From positions 1 through 21,219 of the forward strand of contig NZ_JAHACR010000040.1 of NCBI RefSeq assembly GCF_018375725.1: 21,219 nt of DNA. The letters run 5' to 3'. Positions 16,490 to 21,219 of the stretch are shown in pieces. The notes under the pieces are model-generated. The model was not told where the DNA came from, did not search any database, and was given only the letters and a program-made list of their open reading frames with translations. Position 1 is the first letter of the stretch; each line of letters begins with the position of its first letter. A program made the translations under genes and the position numbers. The DNA is from Burkholderia sp. GTDB taxonomy: Bacteria > Pseudomonadota > Gammaproteobacteria > Burkholderiales > Burkholderiaceae.

Positions 16490-17299
16490 TCACGTCTTAA
16501 ACCACCGGGAAACGCGGCCAATCAGTCCCTGCGAAGGCGGCACCCACCCCGGCTTCAGAAAGTCGTAGACGTCATCGTAGTGATCGAGGGGCTTCACCGG
16601 CATCAGCTCCATTGGTATCAGCGGATGATCGATTTCGACAAAAACACCTCGGCGCCAGCACAGTTTCGCCTCCAGTACGGCCAAGAATGAAAAATAATCC
16701 TCTGTATACACGTGCTCCGACTTGCGTGAAGCGTCAGTGCGAATGATTTGCTCAAGCCCTTCTTTATCGCCACGAATCAACGTCGAGAAAAAATCCTCAC
16801 CACGCTCGCATTCAGTTCTCAGCGGCTTCCGACCGTTCTTCGCCATTCGGCGAATCTTGTCAGCTAGAGAAACATCGTCGCCCATCATAGCCAACTGAAG
16901 CATGTGAACATAGAACTGGTTATTTAATGGATCTTCTCTTGCACTCACGAACCCCTGAGGTGAGGCGACCGAGAACGCCTGGACCATCGCATTGGAGTCG
17001 GACATCATCGAGTGCAATAAGTAATCTGGTGTTTGCAGCTCGAAGCGATCCTCGCTTATGGCGAGGGAAGTCAACTTGAGAACACACGAGACGTATAAAT
17101 TATTTTTGAGCGATGATATATCGCCATTGACAAAATAATCATAAAGTCCGACCACGGAGTGATCTCTCGAAAGTCCATCATAACAGCGCTTCAAATCAAT
17201 AGGCTTGATCCGATTGCGGATCTTTCCTGAAATCTCCGGAATATGCCGCATGGCCGCATCAAATCCAAAAGATTTCCGCTTAATCGCCTCTGCATCCAT
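16490..17299 (-). CDS. Imm49-family immunity protein
   Basis: The 269-aa soluble protein matches the Imm49 pattern: mostly helical, with YFVNGDISSLKNNLYVSCVLK early, a middle part EDPLNNQFYVHMLQLAMMGDD, and the characteristic end LCWRRGVFVEIDHPLIPMELMPVKPLDHY. Imm49 proteins neutralise nuclease-type polymorphic toxins. The ATG at 17299 is 9 bases after the stop of the PD-(D/E)XK-like toxin domain, with AAGGTG as ribosome site, so that toxin is its likely partner. The gene is clearly less GC-rich than its neighbours, typical of exchanged cassettes. The frame is intact although the partner toxin reading frame is broken. Confidence 0.82.
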   Translation of the reverse strand: MDAEAIKRKSFGFDAAMRHIPEISGKIRNRIKPIDLKRCYDGLSRDHSVVGLYDYFVNGDISSLKNNLYVSCVLKLTSLAISEDRFELQTPDYLLHSMMSDSNAMVQAFSVASPQGFVSAREDPLNNQFYVHMLQLAMMGDDVSLADKIRRMAKNGRKPLRTECERGEDFFSTLIRGDKEGLEQIIRTDASRKSEHVYTEDYFSFLAVLEAKLCWRRGVFVEIDHPLIPMELMPVKPLDHYDDVYDFLKPGWVPPSQGLIGRVSRWFKT

Positions 17300-17308
17300 T
17301 TCGACACC

Positions 17309-17668
17309 TTATTTTATCTTCACAAGTGTTGCACCATTAGAATTAACACCCGTAACGACCTTTACAAGTTTGCCACTATCAATTGCCTTCTGGATCACGT
17401 CGGCAGTTGCCCTTTGATTTGCATCTCCACTTCGAAGACGGGCAACTGCGCTATCAATCCATCCATCAGTCATTTGCGTTGGCAAGCTACCGGATGGGCC
17501 ATTAAGCTGGACCGATCCGTTCGCGTTCAATGGCTTGACTTCGTTGACATATACCGTGTCACCCTTGATGTAGACGCCGTCAAAGCAATTGACGCCACAC
17601 TTACCATCCAGTGGAGTAAAGCCGTTGCGCACGAAGTAGTTGTTCGCCACATATTCACGGGCCTGCCC
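17309..17668 (-). pseudogene. Orphan CDI toxin domain, PD-(D/E)XK-nuclease-like
   Basis: From 17668 the frame reads GQAREYVANNYFVRNGFTPL and continues for 119 residues to the stop at 17309. Asp30 (CFDGVY) and Glu43-x-Lys45 (VYVNEVKPL) give the D-(x)n-ExK arrangement of PD-(D/E)XK nucleases, known among CdiA toxins that cut tRNA or DNA. The C-terminal half (MTDGWIDSAVARLR ... DSGKLVKVVTGVNSNG) looks structured and complete. There is no start codon, pretoxin domain or VENN-like motif directly before it. It is joined out of frame to FHA repeats at 17668/17669, so it cannot be made as a BcpA end unless recombination or frameshifting restores the frame. Imm49 follows 9 bases downstream. Confidence 0.68.
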
Positions 17669-18087
17669 GCGTTGACGCTCAGGTTGTTGACTGATTGCAG
17701 GTTCGCGTTGTTCGTGAAAGTGCCGGGCAGCGTGAAGGCAAAATCGTGACCGACGTTGAACTGGGTGTCGACCGCTGCCGTGTAGTCGCCCTGCAGATTC
17801 ACGTTCGCGTCGTGCGTTGCGCTGTAGGTGCCGCCACCCTGCAGCGTGGCCGCCGTGACCGACAGGTCGTGCGTCGAGCTGATCTGACCGTTCGTGTTGG
17901 TGATCGCACCGGTCGTCGTAACTTCCACGTCGCCGTTCGAATTCGTGACATTGCCGATCGTGCCGCCGCTGTTGTCCAAGGTGTTGCCTTGAACATGCAG
18001 CGATGCGCCGCTGAGCTGACCGCTCTGTGTGTTGCTGATCGACGTCGCGCTGACCGTCACCTCGCCGTTGCCGGTGATCGCGCCCAT
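17669..18087 (-). pseudogene. bcpA: Fragment of BcpA filamentous-hemagglutinin repeats
   Basis: The frame from 18087 to 17669 gives about 140 residues of Asn/Thr/Gly-rich beta-helix repeats: GAITGNGEVTVSATSISNTQ, SGQLSGASLHVQGNTLDNSG, ITNTNGQISSTHDLSVTAAT, TFTNNANLQSVNNLSVNAG. These are typical of the FHA fibre of TpsA/CdiA proteins. The fragment has no start, no TPS domain and no pretoxin region, and it passes into the toxin domain with a -1 frame change. It probably arrived with the toxin cassette, as homology for recombination with the resident bcpA, or remains from an older bcpA. Confidence 0.75.
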
Positions 18088-18280
18088 GAACCTGTCTGCA
18101 CATCCCGACGCACCCGCCGTTGTCGATTCCCTTTTTCCCCAGACACGGCAAGGCTTCGCACCCCGCCCTCCCCAGATATTCAGTTCTCTAATCATTTTTT
18201 GCGCCCAGATGCGACTTTCGCCTTCAAGACGCCAGTTTGCCAGATGCGCCATGCCCCCTATCTCGATTCCCTTCGGCCCA

Positions 18281-18375
18281 CCGGGTTTGACGGCGGCCGA
18301 AGGCCGACGGCAAACCCGGCGGAACGCATCCGCGACAACGAACAATCCGCCGCCAAACGACGGCCTCGCCGTCGT
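18281..18375. repeat. Tandem inverted repeats in the unexplained segment
   Basis: Two strong hairpins lie side by side: 18281-18319 (9-bp outer stem, 5-bp inner stem capped by GAA) and 18357-18375 (8-bp stem, 3-base loop). The form resembles REP-like palindromic elements. I see no second copy in the window. Confidence 0.45.
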
Positions 18376-18400
18376 CCTCGTTCCAAGCGTTCATAAACAT

Positions 18401-18424
18401 CGAGCTCGGCAACAGCCGGGCTCG
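18401..18424 (-). terminator. Possible terminator after the 43-aa ORF
   Basis: A 10-bp stem with a 4-base loop begins 5 bases after the stop codon of the small membrane ORF on the transcribed strand and is followed by GATGTTT. The T-run is short, so this is a weak call. Confidence 0.35.
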
Positions 18425-18428
18425 GTGT

Positions 18429-18560
18429 TCAGCTAAAGAAGAACTTCTTTATCGCCAATCCACCCAATATTGCAAAGACAATAGAAACGCAAATCCAATA
18501 GACGACCTTGTGCCGCAGCGTAAATTTTTTATATTCTTCCTCAGTCGGTCCGCGTACCAT
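18429..18560 (-). CDS. 43-aa single-pass membrane protein, candidate CDI immunity
   Basis: The ATG at 18560 gives a 43-residue protein with a charged N-terminus (MVRGPTEEEYKKFTLRHK), one hydrophobic helix (VVYWICVSIVFAILGGLAI) and a KKFFFS tail. The sequence GAGGTGTGAG in front is a strong ribosome site. It begins 8 bases after the stop of a toxin-tail remnant, exactly where immunity genes sit in CDI loci. Small membrane immunity proteins are known for membrane-active CdiA toxins, so that role is plausible, but no family is recognised. Its base composition is AT-rich like the other immunity genes here. Confidence 0.6.
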   Translation of the reverse strand: MVRGPTEEEYKKFTLRHKVVYWICVSIVFAILGGLAIKKFFFS

Positions 18561-18568
18561 CTCACACC

Positions 18569-18681
18569 TCACTGCTTACCACTACCATTGATTACCACCC
18601 CACCGCGACTCCAAGGTGTCACGCCAAAGCCAAATCCCCCCGGACTCCCAATACCAACCTCGATCGCCGTAGCACCGCCAT
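18569..18681 (-). pseudogene. Toxin C-terminal remnant upstream of the 43-aa ORF
   Basis: Just after the broken end of the bcpB copy, a different frame reads GGATAIEVGIGSPGGFGFGV and then TPWSRGGVVINGSGKQ before a TGA at 18571-18569. The Gly-rich sequence ending directly before an immunity-like ORF looks like the extreme C-terminus of a BcpA toxin. About 36 residues remain; the rest is lost at the junction near 18682. Confidence 0.45.
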
Positions 18682-18683
18682 AA

Positions 18684-19038
18684 CGGCGTAGTGCTCGAGC
18701 CATTCGCGCGCGAAGGCGAAACGATCCATCGGCAACGCCGAGGCGCCTTGCGATTTCAGGGCCGTGGATAGCGCATCGGGTACATCGAGCGCGAAACGCT
18801 CGATCCGAAAGCAGGGCGTTTCCGACGGTAGCGTGGGAAACCCAACGCTCGCCACCACGTCCGATCGCACCCCGGGCGCGGAGACCGCCCGTTCACGCTC
18901 ACGCGCCTCTTCCTGCTGTCGGGATTGCTGATCGTTGCCCGGAATGATCGTATGTTGCGGGATTTCCTGTGCAGCTACGCCTACTGTCACGGACAGCAGC
19001 GAGGCCGCAATGCAACTACCCAGTCGGACGATGCTCAT
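18684..19038 (-). pseudogene. bcpB: Truncated second copy of bcpB (first 118 codons)
   Basis: The ATG at 19038 starts a signal peptide (MSIVRLGSCIAASLLSVTVG) followed by PGNDQQSRQQEEARERERAV, CFRIERFALDVPDALSTALK and FAFAREWLEHYA. It parallels bcpB closely from codon 25 to His-Tyr-Ala (about codon 115). DNA identity to bcpB is about 80% by eye, so this is a diverged homologue rather than a recent duplication. The similarity stops abruptly in the first POTRA domain at about 18684, where toxin-tail sequence begins. The product could be secreted but has no barrel and cannot transport. It follows a cdiI gene after 32 bases with no bcpO between them, so its source locus may have lacked bcpO. Confidence 0.85.
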
Positions 19039-19070
19039 GGATGTTGTTCTTATCAATCGGGTTCGTCGAT

Positions 19071-19571
19071 TTATGGAATGCATCGATCCAACGCGACTCG
19101 CAGAGCAGCGCCGATTTCTACTTCTGGCGAATCGAATGGAAGGATGACTTTGGCGTCGTCGCCCAACCCTTCCCACGCTTCGAGCTTGTCATGACGGTTT
19201 GGATCAAGCGTTAAAACACCGTCAACGACTTTTGCGTGACACAAGATCATTTTCTTGAACAGGGCTTGCTTGATTTTGTACCCAAACCGTGTAAGAAGGC
19301 CATCGACCCACTTCTTATAGTTCTCTCCAACCAGCCGAAAGTCGAAGAAAAGCAGATTTTCCGCACGTTGCTGTGGGGTAATGAAACGACTTTTCAACAA
19401 CGCATCGTTGAGACAACGACCGAGTGTTTCGTCATCAGCATCAGTGTCGAGAAAATATGCACCGCCATCCGGATCTGCGATTGAAACGCTACATCCAGAC
19501 TGCGTTCCAATGAAAATTAAATCCTGATTGCGATAGATTCCTGCGCCACTCCATGGCTGGACATCGCTCAA
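19071..19571 (-). CDS. cdiI: CdiI-family immunity protein (PF07262-like)
   Basis: The 166-aa protein resembles the family annotated as contact-dependent growth inhibition immunity proteins: YRNQDLIFIGTQSGCSVSI at the start, DETLGRCLNDALLKSR in the middle, and a C-terminal GLGDDAKVILPFDSPEVEIG with a terminal helix (AALRVALDRC). The start is TTG at 19571, overlapping the TGA of a toxin remnant as TTGA, with AAAGGGGG as ribosome site; no ATG occurs in the early part. The frame is intact although the toxin before it is decayed, so it may be kept to protect against siblings that carry the matching toxin. The truncated bcpB copy starts 32 bases beyond its stop. Confidence 0.75.
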   Translation of the reverse strand: MSDVQPWSGAGIYRNQDLIFIGTQSGCSVSIADPDGGAYFLDTDADDETLGRCLNDALLKSRFITPQQRAENLLFFDFRLVGENYKKWVDGLLTRFGYKIKQALFKKMILCHAKVVDGVLTLDPNRHDKLEAWEGLGDDAKVILPFDSPEVEIGAALRVALDRCIP

Positions 19572-19660
19572 TTTACTGCCCCCTTTACCGTTGTCACAAC
19601 AACCTTAACATCTCGGCTCTCACCGTATTGAATGGCTCGTCTGAGTTGCTCCCATTGCCA
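19568..19660 (-). pseudogene. Remnant of the toxin paired with the CdiI gene
   Basis: The frame ending at the TGA at 19570-19568 reads WQWEQLRRAIQYGESRDVKV and then VVTTVKGAVN, which has the helix-strand look of a toxin C-terminus and couples to cdiI through TTGA. Stops at 19669-19667 and 19663-19661 interrupt it. Further upstream to 19846 the same frame holds more stops with short protein-like stretches (ATSFGYDDRPG), so the remnant is degraded. Confidence 0.5.
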
Positions 19661-19846
19661 CTAACTTTACAGTGGGATACTTCGGAGGGGAAAGGTCAGT
19701 ACTCTTCAACGCCCTGGTCTGTCGTCATACCCGAAAGATGTCGCGCCCCCCGGGAGGACGGTGGTCGACGCCCCAATCTCGCCAACCTAGCCCAGGAGGA
19801 ATCGTTACATTTTTTGCAGCGCAAGCTGATCGTTCTCGCCTATGAA

Positions 19847-20143
19847 TCATTCCTTTCGTTGATAGACACGTAGCTCTAACGAACTATCACGAAACGGCTG
19901 CGGTACATCGATCCGAATGCATTGCATATCGACCAATCCATGCTCAAAGTGCGATGCCAATTCAGATCCAACCTCATTCATCGCATCCTGATCGCTGTCG
20001 GCTATCGGCCCATCAAACACTACTTGGACCGTTATATCTTCACCTTCAACGGCACAGCTTACAGCTCGGATATTTGCGCTGACGTATCCGAGTAGAACTG
20101 ATTGCATCGCCAGCAACAGGCGAATTCGAAACTCGTTAGTCAT
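19847..20143 (-). CDS. bcpI: BcpI, immunity protein paired with the Ntox50 toxin (98 aa)
   Basis: The 98-aa acidic protein starts at ATG 20143, sharing one base with the bcpA stop (TAATG); GGGAGG lies within the last bcpA codons as ribosome site. This tight coupling makes it the cognate immunity of the toxin just upstream. Visible features are an N-terminal helix (RIRLLLAMQSVLLGYVS), strands around VSCAVEGEDITVQVVFDG, a helix DSDQDAMNEVGSELASHF, and a last strand LELRVYQRKE. I cannot assign a numbered Imm family with confidence. Confidence 0.75.
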   Translation of the reverse strand: MTNEFRIRLLLAMQSVLLGYVSANIRAVSCAVEGEDITVQVVFDGPIADSDQDAMNEVGSELASHFEHGLVDMQCIRIDVPQPFRDSSLELRVYQRKE

Positions 20144-21219
20144 TAGGGCCTCCCAGGAACAATATGAACCCCGTCCTTACTGTAGTGAATAATACCGTTC
20201 GTTGTTGGCATCTTTTCGCCTGTTACCGGGTCAACGTAGTTTCCAATAACTTTCCCGAAGTTCACGCGTTCTCGATAGCCCGGCTGGCCAGGCGCGACAT
20301 TGTTCGCGGGCTGTCCAGTTCCCGCATAGTCGTCCACAAGCTTTTGAGGATCAGGGTATGACAACTCGCTTCGGCCGGGAATGAAGTTATTGTGATCCGG
20401 CTGATGCTTGCCCTGCTTGCCAGCGTCAATTACTGGCGTATCTCCACCCTTGACCGCCGTCGTGATGTAGTCTACCAACCCCTTCGCCTGATCCGGAATG
20501 ATCGCCGTGATCCAGTCGCCGACCGTCTTTACGTCCGGCATCGGATAGATCAACGAACCGGTCGGCTTGATCGTCGGATCAAATGCCGTGGCCGGATCAG
20601 CGATCACGCCGTCGCCCTTACCAGACGTCTCGCCCTTGTACCCCGGTAGCTTGAATCCAGCGAGCCAGCCTGGAGCAGGCGCCATCGGTGAAATCTGATT
20701 GTTCTCCATCTCGATTTTGCCAGCACCGGTCGCCGTGGCCACATTCTGGCCCGACACGGCCGCGACGCCGGCAACCAAGCTAGTCACCAAATTGTCACGC
20801 GCCTCTCGCTCCGACGCGGACAAGTTCGTCGACGGCGCGAGCAGACTACCGAGCACGGAGCTGGTCGCCGCGCCCATTGCGCCCGCGCCGCAGCTCTGGC
20901 TGCCGGCGGCCGCGCCGGCACACCCGACAATCGCATGAAGTGCTGCACGCGCTTCTTCGCTGCCGAGGTTGTCGGCAATCTGCTTTACCTGGTTCGCACC
21001 GAGCTCTTGCAAATAGGCCACCGTGGCGTTCTGCGCGAACTGGCCCAGGCCACCTGTCACATTGCCGCCTGCGGCCACCGACAGGGCCGTGAGCACTTGT
21101 CGATACGTGCCGCTCGGCCCCCAATTGGCGTTCAGTTCGTCGGCGCGCTGCTGGGCGACCGTCTGCACCGCGCCGAGATCCCAGTTGCCGCCGACGTTCA
21201 TCCCGAGATTGCCGCCGAC
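20143..21219 (-). CDS. bcpA: BcpA/CdiA C-terminus with pretoxin domain and Ntox50 toxin (cut by window end)
   Basis: The frame is open to the window edge; about 358 residues are visible, the end of a large exported TpsA protein that delivers its C-terminus into neighbouring cells. Counting from the Met at 21201, residues 80-168 form a PT-VENN-like pretoxin domain, with a Cys94/Cys104 pair and LSASEREARDNLVTSLVAGV, ending in IEMENNQ (MENN at 20709-20698). The remaining ~184 residues are the variable toxin. After a linker (MAPAPGWLAGFKLPGYKG) its end (GKQGKHQPDHNNFIPGRSEL, VNFGKVIGNYVDP, TTNGIIHYSKDGVHIVPGRP) matches the polymorphic toxin type 50 (Ntox50) pattern, a family predicted to be an RNase. 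DNA from about 20450 leftwards becomes less GC-rich, marking the exchanged cassette. Confidence 0.85.
   Translation of the reverse strand, partial: VGGNLGMNVGGNWDLGAVQTVAQQRADELNANWGPSGTYRQVLTALSVAAGGNVTGGLGQFAQNATVAYLQELGANQVKQIADNLGSEEARAALHAIVGCAGAAAGSQSCGAGAMGAATSSVLGSLLAPSTNLSASEREARDNLVTSLVAGVAAVSGQNVATATGAGKIEMENNQISPMAPAPGWLAGFKLPGYKGETSGKGDGVIADPATAFDPTIKPTGSLIYPMPDVKTVGDWITAIIPDQAKGLVDYITTAVKGGDTPVIDAGKQGKHQPDHNNFIPGRSELSYPDPQKLVDDYAGTGQPANNVAPGQPGYRERVNFGKVIGNYVDPVTGEKMPTTNGIIHYSKDGVHIVPGRP

Larger units (their letters stand above)
18088..18428. other. Unexplained 340-bp segment with three hairpins
   Basis: This segment lies between the 43-aa ORF and the FHA fragment. Its minus-strand frames have no recognisable domain, and the composition is GC-rich, unlike the flanking immunity genes. 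It carries three inverted repeats: ccgggtttg/caaacccgg (18281-18289, 18311-18319) with an inner cggcc/ggccg stem; acgacggc/gccgtcgt (18357-18375, 3-base loop); and cgagctcggc/gccgggctcg (18401-18424, 4-base loop, one wobble). It may be an intergenic repeat element or a terminator cluster. Confidence 0.5.

Noticed and set aside
18224..18412. 62-aa minus-strand frame (MFMNAWNEDDGE...) in the unexplained segment
   Set aside because: Arg/Gly-rich with no domain, no good ribosome site, and it runs through two hairpins; more likely non-coding.
16490..20145. Insertion sequences or transposase remnants driving the cassette stack
   Set aside because: No transposase-like translation, paired terminal inverted repeats or target-site duplications could be seen, so the breaks look like recombination rather than transposition.

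Overview
The window is high-GC DNA (roughly two-thirds G+C by eye) and reads as Burkholderia sensu lato. The grounds are codon usage, the YdeP/FdhD/molybdopterin gene set, a short-Q-loop cydAB pair, and above all a contact-dependent inhibition (CDI) locus that carries the small lipoprotein gene bcpO, a hallmark of Burkholderia-type bcpAIOB loci. No tRNA, rRNA, CRISPR array or intact insertion sequence was seen. The species call is inference.

Left part (1-12106): housekeeping and respiratory genes. The window opens inside a ClpB/ClpC-type AAA+ chaperone. A YdeP-type molybdopterin oxidoreductase follows and converges on cydBA (minus strand) across a strong two-way terminator. Divergent from cydA runs fdhD-moeA, then moaA, moaE and moaD. 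These supply molybdenum cofactor (MoaA, MoaD, MoaE, MoeA) and the sulfur-transfer chaperone that formate-dehydrogenase-type enzymes need (FdhD). The oxidoreductase and its cofactor genes therefore flank the cyd operon. A MocR-type (GntR-aminotransferase) regulator on the minus strand ends this part.

Middle (12107-14474): an 843-bp spacer, an MFS transporter with resemblance to fosmidomycin-resistance-type carriers, and a 316-bp spacer.

Right part (14475-21219), all genes on the minus strand: the 3' half of a CDI / two-partner secretion locus, described here in transcription order. The C-terminus of BcpA carries a pretoxin domain with a VENN-like MENN motif and an Ntox50-type toxin. It overlaps by one base a 98-aa putative immunity gene. 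Next come (a) a decayed toxin tail joined by a TTGA overlap to an intact CdiI-family immunity gene; (b) a truncated, diverged copy of the 5' end of bcpB fused to another toxin tail, followed by an unlisted 43-aa single-pass membrane protein, plausibly its immunity partner; (c) about 340 bp of unexplained sequence containing three hairpins; (d) a fragment of filamentous-hemagglutinin repeats joined out of frame to a PD-(D/E)XK-like nuclease toxin domain, with its intact Imm49 immunity gene. Intact bcpO and bcpB close the locus. The whole looks like a delivered toxin (Ntox50) plus a stack of three displaced cassettes whose immunity genes are kept while the toxins are broken or lack delivery regions. 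This is the most interesting part of the window.
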